64,000 nucleotides of DNA from Campylobacter blaseri (GTDB lineage: Bacteria; Campylobacterota; Campylobacteria; Campylobacterales; Campylobacteraceae). A program made the translations under genes and the position numbers. The notes under the pieces were generated by a model. It had not been told where the DNA came from and searched no databases. It worked only from the letters and a program-made list of their open reading frames with translations. The stretch's first letter is position 1, and every line of letters begins with the position of its first letter. The stretch is taken from positions 434,001 through 498,000 of the forward strand of contig NZ_CP053841.1 in the NCBI RefSeq assembly GCF_013201895.1. Direction: 5' to 3'. Of this stretch, positions 12,006 through 20,642 are shown in pieces.

Positions 12006-12854
12006 ATGAATAAAAATATAAATTCAAAACCTACTTTTAAAATCATAATAGGAGTATTGCTAGGAATTCCTATATGTGCTTTTTTATGGTATGTATATTT
12101 TTATGGTTTTGTATCTTTTGCTAGATATGCGGATTATGTATATAATAGTATTTTGCAAAATTTATTTTTTAGCTATTTTTCAGGTGATAGCTTTATAGAT
12201 GAAACAATAGATTATGCAGAACATAGTTTTTTAATTATTTGCACTTTTATAATATCCATTTTTTCAATGCTTTATGTTTATATCAAATTTTATAAATACT
12301 ATTTTAGTAGAGAAATAAATATAGGCATTATTGATTATTTATTATATTTTATTTTTATATTTTCTTTGTTTATAATGCTTGTTTCTAAGATATATAGTGA
12401 TATAAAGGGTTATGAAATTAAATACTTTTTTGAACACTCTATAATTATATTTATATCGCTAATCATAACTTATACAACATCAGTAATAATTAATAAAAAA
12501 GCAGTTTTGCCAAAAAAGTCAAAACAAGACTTAGTTACTAAAAAGAATTTTAAAACAAATAGTAATTCAAAAGGTTTTAAATATTTTTTAAAGATATTTT
12601 TTTCAGCTATTATAGCCCCTATAATGATAATAATTGTTTTAGGTTTAGGCTACTTATATTATGTTTTATTGTATTTAGGTCCTACTGATGAAGCGATAAA
12701 TGAAAAAGAAAATGTTATAAATTTAACAGAAAATATTTTGATAAAAAATGATGTATGTAAAAATGAAGATGATTGTGATGCAAAACAGTATATTCTCTAT
12801 AGAGTAATGAAAAATAATATATATATATATATATATTCACAACAACATAAATAA
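12006..12854 (+). CDS. Phase-variable membrane protein with (AT)10 tract (current frame truncated)
   Basis: Unknown function. It shows about four to five membrane helices: residues 10-35, 75-95, 112-125, 148-165 and a last one near 200-222. In the present sequence the frame ends with IYIYIY then SQQHK just after the (AT)10 repeat at 12817-12836. The +1 frame continues without stop from the repeat to TAA at 13012-13014, adding about 57 hydrophilic residues (INLTKLNPKNGVNYIVKF...). One extra AT unit, or loss of two, would join the frames into a ~336-residue protein. Residues 8-165 are clearly paralogous to residues ~170-345 of the next gene. It is part of an AT-rich accessory cluster between dapE and ridA. 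Confidence 0.75.
   Translation: MNKNINSKPTFKIIIGVLLGIPICAFLWYVYFYGFVSFARYADYVYNSILQNLFFSYFSGDSFIDETIDYAEHSFLIICTFIISIFSMLYVYIKFYKYYFSREINIGIIDYLLYFIFIFSLFIMLVSKIYSDIKGYEIKYFFEHSIIIFISLIITYTTSVIINKKAVLPKKSKQDLVTKKNFKTNSNSKGFKYFLKIFFSAIIAPIMIIIVLGLGYLYYVLLYLGPTDEAINEKENVINLTENILIKNDVCKNEDDCDAKQYILYRVMKNNIYIYIYSQQHK
12817..12836 (+). repeat. (AT)10 dinucleotide microsatellite inside coding sequence
   Basis: Ten uninterrupted AT units. Dinucleotide arrays of this length mutate by slipped-strand mispairing, and each unit change moves the frame by two bases. The present count puts the gene in its truncated state; 11 or 8 units restore the longer frame to 13014. Confidence 0.92.
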
Positions 12855-13016
12855 TGATAAAGTTTTTAATGATATTAAAATAAATTTAACTAAACTAAAT
12901 CCAAAAAATGGAGTTAATTACATAGTTAAATTCTATAAATATAACCACGATGAGTATTTAAAAAATGAAAACCTTAAAAGAAGAGCATTTTATGAAATTA
13001 AAATAAAAGGATAAAA

Positions 13017-14078
13017 ATGGAAAAAACAACCGATGAAGACAAGCCACTTTTAGTTATAAATCGTAAAAAAGATTTTAAGGTTGTTTTATATGAAATTTTT
13101 TATCTGATATGGGTAATTGTTACGGCTTTTGTTAGTTTATTTTTTATGGCATTATTGCACAATGCTATATCAACTATCATCGGCTATAGTTTGTTAATCT
13201 TAATCCTTTGGCATTTTTTTTGTGTATTTAGTATAAAACAAATTTTATGTTATGATGAATATTTTTTAATAAAAAGATTATTTTATACAAAAAAGATTTA
13301 TTATAATACTTTACATAACAAATATAGTTTTTCTAGTGGTATAAATGATATGAGTTTAACATTAACACATAAAAAATACAAAATTAAAACTTTTATAAAC
13401 AAATATGTATTTACCAAAGATGATTTTTCTAAATTCATTGAACTTTTAGAAAGTAAAGGGATAGAAAAAAATAAATTTTTTAGTGAAATTAAAGATAACA
13501 ATACTAATATAAACGAACAATTAAAATCAAAACTTACTTTTAAAATTATAATAGGAATTTTGTTAGGCATTCCTATATGTGCTTTTTTATGTTATATTTA
13601 TATTCTTGGTGCTTTTAAATTTTATTTATATATGGATCATCTTTATGATATTATTTCAAAATACCTATTTCCAAATTATAATACCGTTATACCTATCACA
13701 ACTGAAGATGATTTTGATTTTGGAGAACTTGGTTTGTTAATTGGAACTTGGTACCTTTCGATTGCTTTTCTAACACTATACACTTATATAAAACTACTTA
13801 TAAATCATTTTAGAAAAGAAAAAAGGCTTGGTATGTTTTTTTATTTTATCTATTTTGTTTTTATATTTTCTGCAATTGTAGCATTTTTAGAAACATCAGA
13901 GATATATCCTACTGACATATATGAAAAATCATATTTTTTTGAATATACAATAATAGCAACCATATCACTAATAGTTACATTTATAACATCAATTATAGCA
14001 CATAAAGAAGTAAGGTTTTTTAAAAATAAAGATAAAGAAAATAAAAGGAGTATAGACAATGAACAAATTAACAGATAA
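13017..14078 (+). CDS. Membrane protein, PH-like N-terminal part fused to the same family as the upstream gene
   Basis: Unknown function, 353 residues. The N-terminal part has two helices (about residues 25-48 and 52-72) followed by a beta-rich segment (CYDEYFLIKRLFYTKKIYY...SGINDMSLTL). This resembles bacterial PH-like/YdbT-type membrane proteins; the resemblance is my reading only. From residue ~170 on it repeats the upstream protein: LTFKIIIGILLGIPICAFL, a periplasmic-looking acidic loop, then LYTYIKLLINHF and further helices. It starts two bases after the extended frame of the upstream gene, and its 3' end overlaps the next gene by 20 bases. This supports an operon formed by duplication. 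Confidence 0.72.
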   Translation: MEKTTDEDKPLLVINRKKDFKVVLYEIFYLIWVIVTAFVSLFFMALLHNAISTIIGYSLLILILWHFFCVFSIKQILCYDEYFLIKRLFYTKKIYYNTLHNKYSFSSGINDMSLTLTHKKYKIKTFINKYVFTKDDFSKFIELLESKGIEKNKFFSEIKDNNTNINEQLKSKLTFKIIIGILLGIPICAFLCYIYILGAFKFYLYMDHLYDIISKYLFPNYNTVIPITTEDDFDFGELGLLIGTWYLSIAFLTLYTYIKLLINHFRKEKRLGMFFYFIYFVFIFSAIVAFLETSEIYPTDIYEKSYFFEYTIIATISLIVTFITSIIAHKEVRFFKNKDKENKRSIDNEQINR

Positions 14079-14559
14079 ACAAATAGAGTTACTTGATAAT
14101 GAGCAAGCAAAAACAGAAAAATCAAAAATTAACATAGTTTTTCAAATCATATTGTTATCTTTTAATATGGCAAATTCATTTGTGTTTGTATGCTTTGCGT
14201 TTTATATTTCATACTATGTTTTGTTTGTAAAATTTGATAATACCTTATATAGCCCAGTGGATGGAATGGTTGCGATGGTTGAGTTTACTATTTTGTACTT
14301 ATATATATTTTTGTTTTTTTTAATTACAAGTATTATTCTTGCTAAATTTTTTAAAAATCTTAAAAATTTAAATGATTTTTTTAAGTTTTTTTGTGTTTAT
14401 TCATTTATAATACCTTGGATTATGGCACCTATAGTTATTTATATAAATAAAATATCAAATTCATATATTTTTACTATTTGTTTGTCTATAGTCCCGCAAA
14501 TTTACTTAATTTGGATAATCTTTTTTATATTGAAATTTAAATTAGAAAGTAAAAAATGA
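14059..14559 (+). CDS. Hypothetical four-helix membrane protein
   Basis: 166 residues, no recognised family. After a charged N terminus (NKLTDKQIELLDNEQAKTEK) it has four hydrophobic segments at about residues 28-55, 72-95, 108-128 and 133-155, with a short basic C terminus. The ATG lies within the end of the preceding gene (20-base overlap), and its stop overlaps the ATG of the next frame by 4 bases. Both are signs of translational coupling in the accessory membrane-protein cluster. An in-frame Shine-Dalgarno AAAAGGAG precedes the ATG. Confidence 0.68.
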   Translation: MNKLTDKQIELLDNEQAKTEKSKINIVFQIILLSFNMANSFVFVCFAFYISYYVLFVKFDNTLYSPVDGMVAMVEFTILYLYIFLFFLITSIILAKFFKNLKNLNDFFKFFCVYSFIIPWIMAPIVIYINKISNSYIFTICLSIVPQIYLIWIIFFILKFKLESKK

Positions 14560-15070
14560 AAAATATCATTAAAAATATTTCATTTTGTATTTTTGTATTT
14601 TTTTTCTCAAAAATTATATTTTCTATTTTTATAAACGATTTTTCTTTTTTTATTTTGCCTTGTATGCTATATTATGGCTATTTATATATTTACTTCTATC
14701 AAAACAAATTGGCAATTTTAAAATTAATAAAAATATACTTTTTTTAATGTTAACAAGTATATTCGCTTTTTATTCTGTCAAAATATACAAAATTTATTAT
14801 AAAAAGCCAACTGAATTTATACAAAATATAATTTCTATAAAAGATAATGAAAAATTAAAATTATATGTCAACAAAATACTTGCTTATAAAAATAATGATG
14901 AAATTTTAGATTTTTTTAAAAAACAGAATTTTAAAATTTACAATCAAGAAGGATTTACTACTTTTTACTTTAAAAATATGATTTTAGGTAAAAAGTATAT
15001 TATAGGTATAGAATTATTTGACAATAATATTACAAATGTTTGTGTTTTTACAGGATATAATGCAAATTAG
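14556..15070 (+). pseudogene. Hypothetical membrane protein, frame broken at a poly-T tract
   Basis: The ATG at 14556 overlaps the previous stop (ATGA) and begins a hydrophobic N terminus, but that frame ends at 14747. The -1 frame continues to TAG at 15070 with a helix (LTSIFAFYSVKIYKIYY) and a ~90-residue soluble tail (EFIQNIISIKDNEKLKL...GIELFDNNITNV). Adding one T at any of three tracts (T8 at 14598-14605, T7 at 14645-14651, T7 at 14739-14745) fuses the parts into a ~171-residue protein. The TTG at 14585 is an alternative start for the longer frame but has no ribosome site. No family is recognised. Confidence 0.6.
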
Positions 15071-15130
15071 TTTTTAGATTTAATATTATATGGTGTTTTA
15101 ATAATTAAATATTTCTAAGTAACATAAATT

Positions 15131-15139
15131 TGCTATAAT
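15131..15139 (+). promoter_or_regulatory. Extended -10 promoter of ridA
   Basis: TGC followed by TATAAT (15134-15139) preceded by T-rich sequence, about 30 bases before the ridA ATG; the usual Campylobacter extended -10 pattern. An AAAAGGA ribosome site follows. Confidence 0.6.
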
Positions 15140-15167
15140 ATTACAAACCAAATTTAAAAGGAAAAAA

Positions 15168-15539
15168 ATGAAAAAAATTGAGACAAAAAATGCACCAGTT
15201 GCATTAGGACCGTATTCACAAGCTATAAAAGTTGGAGATTTTTTATTTACATCAGGTCAAATTGGCTTAAAGGTTGATGGTGAGTTTGCAGGAAGCAGTA
15301 TAGAAGAGCAGACAAAACAGGCTATGGAAAATTTAAAAGCCATTTTGGAAGTAAAAAATTTAACTTTTGAAGATGTTATTAAAACTACAATTTTTTTAGC
15401 AGATATGAATGATTTTGCAAAAGTTAATGAAATTTATGGAAGCTATTTTGGAGAGCATAAACCAGCAAGAAGCACTTTTGCTGTAAACGCTTTACCAAAA
15501 AACGCTTTAGTGGAGATAGAGTTAATAGCTAAGATATAA
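15168..15539 (+). CDS. ridA: RidA-family reactive enamine/imine deaminase
   Basis: RidA hydrolyses toxic 2-aminoacrylate-type enamines released by PLP enzymes (for example serine/threonine dehydratase) to keto acids and ammonia. The 123-residue protein shows the family's N-terminal [21 protein letters not shown], the central [11 protein letters not shown], and the C-terminal RSTFAV (with the substrate-binding Arg) and ALVEIE. It is monocistronic: its own extended -10 lies upstream and a hairpin terminator directly follows the stop, shared with the convergent tenA. Confidence 0.96.
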   Translation: MKKIETKNAPVALGPYSQAIKVGDFLFTSGQIGLKVDGEFAGSSIEEQTKQAMENLKAILEVKNLTFEDVIKTTIFLADMNDFAKVNEIYGSYFGEHKPARSTFAVNALPKNALVEIELIAKI

Positions 15540-15540
15540 A

Positions 15541-15562
15541 AAGAGCCAAACGGCTCTTTTTT
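15541..15562. terminator. Bidirectional terminator between ridA and tenA
   Basis: A perfect 7-bp stem, AAGAGCC/GGCTCTT, with loop AAAC and a T-run on the + side (A-run on the - side). It follows the ridA stop directly and touches the tenA stop, so it probably ends both convergent genes. Confidence 0.88.
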
Positions 15563-16262
15563 AGCCAAAGATTTTTCTTATTAAACAAAAACCTTGTCCA
15601 TGGAATTTTCCATAGCTTTGTTCAAAAAAACCTATTTCACACTTAATTGCTGTTCTAAAGATTTTTAAGAATCTCTCTCCCTCTTTTGATTCTAGTTCAA
15701 TATCTGCAATTTTCTCATTTATAAAGTCTGTATATTCTTGAACTGCCTCTTTATAAGTCTTACCTTTATATATATCAATCCAGTTTTTATAAGCTTCTAC
15801 TCTTGGATTATAAGATATATCTTTTCCTATTTTTTCAGCCATACCATAATACCCCACTATACATGGAGCAAGCGATATAAGTATTTCATTAACTGAGTAT
15901 GAATTAGCAATATCTAAAAGGTATCTAGTGTAGGCTATTGTCGAAATTTCTTCTTCTGCTTTTTTTAGTTCATCTTCTGATATGCCTTGTTCAGAGCAGT
16001 ATTTTATATGGTGAGCAAGCTCTTCTTGTAGTAAATTTTGAAGACCTAAAGAGAAAAATGTTAAATCATCGATATCTTTACTTTTATATATAGCCAAAGC
16101 ATAAAGTTTGCCTACATTTTTTAAGAAAATATAGTCTTGAATTAGATAGTGTTTAAAAGCTTCAAGTTTTAGTTTAGAGCTAGCTAAGTCTTTAATGAAA
16201 TCATGATATTGGTATTGATTCCATTCACTTTGATTTCTGTCAATTAAATCTTGTAATAACAT
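15561..16262 (-). CDS. tenA: TenA-family thiaminase II / aminopyrimidine aminohydrolase
   Basis: TenA hydrolyses 4-amino-5-aminomethyl-2-methylpyrimidine to the hydroxymethyl form, salvaging thiamine breakdown products. The all-helical 233-residue protein carries the catalytic Cys134 in SLAPCIVGYYG and the C-terminal Glu region CEIGFFEQSY. The N-terminal IQDYIFLKNVGKLYALA and EELAHH segments also fit. Start is ATG at 16262 behind AAAAGGAG. No TPP riboswitch is visible in the 150 bases between it and the divergent NosL-type gene, and no other thiamine gene is adjacent; the ThiF-like gene at 4514 is far away and degenerate. Confidence 0.93.
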   Translation of the reverse strand: MLLQDLIDRNQSEWNQYQYHDFIKDLASSKLKLEAFKHYLIQDYIFLKNVGKLYALAIYKSKDIDDLTFFSLGLQNLLQEELAHHIKYCSEQGISEDELKKAEEEISTIAYTRYLLDIANSYSVNEILISLAPCIVGYYGMAEKIGKDISYNPRVEAYKNWIDIYKGKTYKEAVQEYTDFINEKIADIELESKEGERFLKIFRTAIKCEIGFFEQSYGKFHGQGFCLIRKIFG

Positions 16263-16415
16263 AAAAACTCCTTTTAAAATAGTTAAATTGATTATAACAA
16301 GTATAATTAAATAATCAGAATTAAGCTAAAATGATACAATTAATATAAAATATAGATGATTAAGACATTGTTTATAGCCAATTTTATATAATAAATACAG
16401 TATAAGGAGATAGTT

Positions 16416-17504
16416 TTGCGTTTTGTAATATTTATATTTTTAGCTCTTAATATAGCAAATAGCTTTGCTTTAAAACCAAATGAAAACTCAAATTCAAAAA
16501 TAGATTATATTAAGAGTGATTTTTCATCACTTAGCGCAAAAAACCTTAATGATTGCGGTAAAGCCTTGCATAAAGTTAAAACAAGAGATGGGGAAATTTT
16601 AAAGTATTGTTCACTTGGTGAGCTTGCTGTTCATAGTATGGATATGGATATTTTATTTAGCACTATTAGTGCAGTGGATTGGTATACTAAAAAAAATATT
16701 AAGGCAGATAGTGCCTACTATGTAGTAAATTCAAGTCTTGAATATGAAGCTGCGTTTAAGAATAAAGAAGATGCTTTGAAATTTAGTAAAGAATTTGGTG
16801 GAGAGATAGCTAATTTAGATAAAGCATATGATGTTGGCTTTATTAGAGTTGAAAATGATTTAGATAAAAATATATATAAAAATGAAAAGAAATTTTATCC
16901 TATGGGCGAGAGGATATATAATCTTAAATGTAAGAAATTTAATTTTGAAAACTATCCGTATATAAATGAGTTAAAGGTAGATATTTTTAAAAATTGTAAA
17001 AATTTAGATGAGCGAAAAGCACAACTTGTTTTGAATTATTTGTGGTATAAAAAGTCTCAAACTAGTAGCTTAAATTATAAAATTTCTCCTACAGATAAGG
17101 ACAAATGTCCAGTATGTGGCATGTTTGTATATAAATATCCTAAATGGACAAGCTCTTTAAAGTATGCAGATAGCAAAGAGAGTAAAGTTCTTTTTTTTGA
17201 TGGCGTTAAAGATATGTTTAAGTTTATCCATAGCCCTAAAAACTATGGAGCAAATAGCAATGATTTAAGATATGAGTTTATCCACGTTACAGGATATTAT
17301 ACTTTAGAAGCCATAGATGCAAAAGATGCTTTTTATGTTTTAGGCAGCGATGTTCTTGGCCCTATGGGTAATGAGCTTATACCGTTTAAAAAAGAAGAAG
17401 ATGCAAGAGTTTTTAGGCTTGATCATGTAGGGATGGAAATTTTAAGATTTGATGAAATAACAAAAGGTATAATTTGTAAACTAGATGGGAGAAGCTGTGA
17501 GTAA
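16416..17504 (+). CDS. Secreted protein with two NosL-like domains
   Basis: NosL is a Cu(I)-binding accessory protein of nitrous oxide reductase maturation. The 362-residue product starts with a signal peptide (residues 1-18, no lipobox Cys). A first NosL-like segment spans about residues 45-165 (DCGKALHKV...YCSLGELAVH...AVDWYT...ADSAYYVVNSSLE). A second, from about residue 220, has the metal-site motif CPVCGMFV, then FFDGVKDMFKF and DAFYVLGSDVLGPMGNELIPF. The second domain keeps the full CxxCGM site; the first has only scattered Cys. It leads a tightly packed operon with an ABC exporter-type pair. No nosZ lies in the window, so the role as a metal or sulfur-handling factor is inference. Confidence 0.85.
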   Translation: MRFVIFIFLALNIANSFALKPNENSNSKIDYIKSDFSSLSAKNLNDCGKALHKVKTRDGEILKYCSLGELAVHSMDMDILFSTISAVDWYTKKNIKADSAYYVVNSSLEYEAAFKNKEDALKFSKEFGGEIANLDKAYDVGFIRVENDLDKNIYKNEKKFYPMGERIYNLKCKKFNFENYPYINELKVDIFKNCKNLDERKAQLVLNYLWYKKSQTSSLNYKISPTDKDKCPVCGMFVYKYPKWTSSLKYADSKESKVLFFDGVKDMFKFIHSPKNYGANSNDLRYEFIHVTGYYTLEAIDAKDAFYVLGSDVLGPMGNELIPFKKEEDARVFRLDHVGMEILRFDEITKGIICKLDGRSCE

Positions 17505-17781
17505 AAGAGTAAAATTTACAATCTTAACTATTGTGGTTTTTTTATCTATAATAGTACAAATTTCTATATTATTACTTAAAGATTACAAGATAGAAGAAAA
17601 GCAAAATCTTATAAAAATCACATCTTTAAATAGCTTTGCCTTTTATACTCAAATTCCTTATCTAAGACATAGTTTTGGGCACTCATTGGATGAAATTTTT
17701 AAATACCACCCAGCTTTTAGAGAAAGCGATATAGGAAGCTTTGTTAATTCTGGATACGCAAAAAGGTTTATAGAAAAATGA
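17497..17781 (+). CDS. Small single-span membrane protein of the NosL/ABC operon
   Basis: About 94 residues, no recognised family. The GTG at 17497 is preferred because GGGAGA lies 5-9 bases before it; an in-frame ATG at 17485 is possible. One hydrophobic helix (ILTIVVFLSIIVQISILLL) anchors a ~65-residue, probably extracytoplasmic part. That part holds two His in RHSFGHSLDEIFKYH, which, with the NosL partner, could touch metal. It overlaps the NosL-type gene at its 5' end and the permease gene by 4 bases (ATGA). Confidence 0.68.
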   Translation: MSKRVKFTILTIVVFLSIIVQISILLLKDYKIEEKQNLIKITSLNSFAFYTQIPYLRHSFGHSLDEIFKYHPAFRESDIGSFVNSGYAKRFIEK

Positions 17782-18950
17782 AAAATTTATTTGATTACAC
17801 TCTATCATCGCTAACAAGACATGGACTTAAAAATATAGTCATAATAGTCATATTTGGATTTTTGGTTTTTTTACTATCATCTGTTATTATGATAACAAAC
17901 TCACTAGCTCTTGAGTATAAAACTATATCAAAAGATTTTCCAGATTTGCTAGTTCAAAAAAGATATGGAGCAAAGACATATCTAATAAGCCAAAAGGATG
18001 TTGAGCCATATTGGAAAATGGCTGGAATTTCATCTATTGAGGGTAGAATTTGGGGTCAATATTACTTTGAAAGGCAGCAAATTTATACTAGCATTTTTGG
18101 CATTAAAAGTTTTGTTGATTACTATCAAAAAGAGATAAAAGATATAGCTGAAAAACTAGATAACTCTTCTAGTGGTCCTTTGATGATTACATCACAAAGT
18201 ATTTTGGATTTTTTTGAAGAAGATATTGAGACTTATGATGGAAGTTTGCCGTTTTTTACACCTCAAAATAGTATGATAAGAGTAGGAATAGGCGGTGTTT
18301 TTAAGCTAAAACACTCTTTAGAAAACAATGATTTAATACTTTTGGATGAAGATATAGCAAGAGAAATTTTAGGGATAGAAAAGGGCTATTATGCTGATTT
18401 TGTAATGAGAGTTTCTAATCCAAACGAAGCTGATTTTATAGCAGATAAAATTCGTCTTTTTGATCCAACTTTAAAGGTTATAACAAAAAAACAGATGTTG
18501 CAATCATATCAAGTTTTATATGATTATAAAAGTGGTTGGTTTTTAATGCTTTTAATTATCTCTTTTGTCTCTTTTTCTATAATTTTATATGATAAAGCAA
18601 GTGGACTTAGAAGCGAAGAGAAAAAAGAGATAGGCATTTTAAAAGCTCTTGGCTGGGAGATATCACATATAATAAATTATAAACTAATGGAATCTTTAAT
18701 TCTTTCTATGTTTGCTTTTACTATAGGAATTAGTTTGGCTATGTTTTTTGTATATTTTTTACAAGCTCCAGGGCTTAAGTATGTGTTTAGTGGATATAGT
18801 GAGCTCAAACAACCATTTGAGCTTATATTTTCGTTTGATTTTAAAGCAATAGCTCTTATTTTTTTCATAACGATTCCATTATATGTAGCTGTTTGTATAA
18901 TGCCAGCTTGGAAAATTGCTACAATGGATAGCGCAGAGGTTTTAAGATGA
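17778..18950 (+). CDS. ABC transporter permease, FtsX/MacB type
   Basis: The 390-residue permease has one N-terminal helix (about residues 20-45), a ~215-residue extracytoplasmic domain, and three C-terminal helices (about 253-272, 297-325, 352-375). This is the layout of LolC/MacB/FtsX permeases that move substrates at the membrane face by mechanotransmission. The coupling segment EEKKEIGILKALGW next to helix 2 is typical. The start overlaps the small membrane-protein gene (ATGA) and the stop overlaps the ATPase ATG. Substrate unknown; the NosL partner suggests a copper or lipoprotein-related role. Confidence 0.86.
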   Translation: MKNLFDYTLSSLTRHGLKNIVIIVIFGFLVFLLSSVIMITNSLALEYKTISKDFPDLLVQKRYGAKTYLISQKDVEPYWKMAGISSIEGRIWGQYYFERQQIYTSIFGIKSFVDYYQKEIKDIAEKLDNSSSGPLMITSQSILDFFEEDIETYDGSLPFFTPQNSMIRVGIGGVFKLKHSLENNDLILLDEDIAREILGIEKGYYADFVMRVSNPNEADFIADKIRLFDPTLKVITKKQMLQSYQVLYDYKSGWFLMLLIISFVSFSIILYDKASGLRSEEKKEIGILKALGWEISHIINYKLMESLILSMFAFTIGISLAMFFVYFLQAPGLKYVFSGYSELKQPFELIFSFDFKAIALIFFITIPLYVAVCIMPAWKIATMDSAEVLR

Positions 18951-19600
18951 TTGATGTAAAAAATATAACAAAAATTTTTAATGAAAATACAAATCAAGAA
19001 TTTACAGCTCTTAAAGATATAAGCTTTAGTGTAAATAGTGGAGATATTTTCTTTCTAAAAGGTATAAGTGGTAGTGGTAAAAGCACGCTTTTAGCCATAA
19101 TGGCAGGACTTTATAAGCCAACTTTTGGAGAGATTATAATGAACAATGAGAGCATTTCTAAGCTTTCTTTGAAATTTGCAAGTGCATTTAGAAGAAAAAA
19201 CATAGGGATGATTTTTCAAAATTTCAACCTAATTCCAACATTTAATGTGATAGATAATATACTAATTCCAACCGTTGTGGATAAAACAAATAAAGTAGAA
19301 TACGCAAAAGAGCTACTTAGTAAATTTGACTTAATAAACAAAGAGAATCTTTTGGTTAAAAATCTCTCAGGCGGAGAGCAACAAAGAGTTGCCATAATTA
19401 GAGCGTTAATCAACAATCCAACCATTATATTAGCCGATGAGCCAACTGCAAATTTAGATAAGGCTTTAAGTATAAAGTTGTTTGAATATTTTGAAGATAT
19501 GAAAAAAGATGGAAAAACTATCATCATCTCTACGCACGATCCATTTTTACTAGAAAGTGATATAGCTGATGGCTTTTTTGAACTTAAAAAGGGTGAATAG
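18947..19600 (+). CDS. ABC transporter ATP-binding protein, LolD/MacB type
   Basis: 217-residue ATPase that powers the adjacent permease. Walker A is GISGSGKSTLL, the Q-loop MIFQNFNLIP, the signature LSGGEQQRVAIIRAL, Walker B IILADEPTANLD, and the switch His follows in IISTHD. The X-loop and length match LolD/MacB-type ATPases paired with FtsX-fold permeases. Start ATG overlaps the permease TGA. The next gene begins directly after its stop. Confidence 0.94.
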   Translation: MIDVKNITKIFNENTNQEFTALKDISFSVNSGDIFFLKGISGSGKSTLLAIMAGLYKPTFGEIIMNNESISKLSLKFASAFRRKNIGMIFQNFNLIPTFNVIDNILIPTVVDKTNKVEYAKELLSKFDLINKENLLVKNLSGGEQQRVAIIRALINNPTIILADEPTANLDKALSIKLFEYFEDMKKDGKTIIISTHDPFLLESDIADGFFELKKGE

Positions 19601-20560
19601 ATGTTAGTGCTTACACCTTTTATAATGACACTTTTGATAGTTGAGGGGATAATTGTATTTTTTGGTTTTATAGCCTTTATATTTTCTATAAAAATTTATA
19701 AAAAATACAATTTTAATGAAAATACCAGCTATCAATACAATCTCGCAAAACAAGGTTATCTCGTATCTATAATCGTATTTTTTATACTATGTATAAAATT
19801 ACCTCTATTTTTGTTTTTTGTTTGGTCTATGGATGTGGTTTCATCTTTAATTCCAGGAGCTATGTGTGCTGCTGGGATTGTTGATGCTACAGATTATGGA
19901 ATTTATATGTTCATCTTTAAGATTTTAAATTTGTTTTTTCTAAGCGGGTGGCTTCTTATAAACTATGAAGATTCAAAGACTAAAAATTCAAGTTTCTTAA
20001 AGACCAAATTCAAATTTTTCATACCTATTTTTATACTCTTGGCTTTAGAATTTTTATTGGAATTTTTACATTTTTCAGGTATCTCTTTGACTGAGCCTGT
20101 GCTTTGTTGTAGTGATATATTTAAGGCAAATGATTTGGGCGAACTTAAACTTTGGCATACGGATAAGTTTATACTATCTATTTTTTATCTATTTTTTATC
20201 TTAAATTTTATATCCGCTTACTATAAAGCTGATCTTTTGATATCTATATTTTCTCTTTTGTTTATGTTATCAGCCATATATGCGATTATTAGATTTTTCT
20301 CTCCATATATTTATGAACTACCAACTCATAAATGTCCATTTTGTATGCTTCAATCAGACTATGGCTACATAGGATATCCTATATATATTTTGATATATTT
20401 GGGTGCTGTTCCTGGGTTTTTTATATTTATTTTAGAGCTTTTAAATGTGAAGATAGAGGAGTGTTGGTATAAAATTTCAATGTATGCAAATTTAGCACTT
20501 GTTGGAATTTTAAGCTATTTTCCACTAGCTTACTATATAAAAAACGGAGTTTGGCTGTAG
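19601..20560 (+). CDS. Polytopic membrane protein with paired-Cys motifs
   Basis: 319 residues with about eight helices, last gene of the NosL/ABC operon, starting at the base after the ATPase stop. No family recognised. Three membrane-adjacent cysteine sites stand out: PGAMCAAGIVDATDYG (around residue 87), EPVLCCSDIFK (around 168), and HKCPFCMLQSDYGYIGYP (around 245). The last is a CxxC site close to CPFC/CxxC redox or metal motifs. This would fit a copper relay or disulfide-handling protein serving the NosL domains, but that is inference from context only. Confidence 0.74.
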   Translation: MLVLTPFIMTLLIVEGIIVFFGFIAFIFSIKIYKKYNFNENTSYQYNLAKQGYLVSIIVFFILCIKLPLFLFFVWSMDVVSSLIPGAMCAAGIVDATDYGIYMFIFKILNLFFLSGWLLINYEDSKTKNSSFLKTKFKFFIPIFILLALEFLLEFLHFSGISLTEPVLCCSDIFKANDLGELKLWHTDKFILSIFYLFFILNFISAYYKADLLISIFSLLFMLSAIYAIIRFFSPYIYELPTHKCPFCMLQSDYGYIGYPIYILIYLGAVPGFFIFILELLNVKIEECWYKISMYANLALVGILSYFPLAYYIKNGVWL

Positions 20561-20642
20561 AGGTTGTTTTAAATTTTGATATTTAATTATTTTTACCGCT
20601 TAACATTTTGGTTAAGTGTTTTACTATCATCATTTAGTATTT

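Noticed and set aside
16263-16415. TPP riboswitch upstream of tenA
   Set aside because: None of the conserved THI-box sequence is present on the tenA strand.
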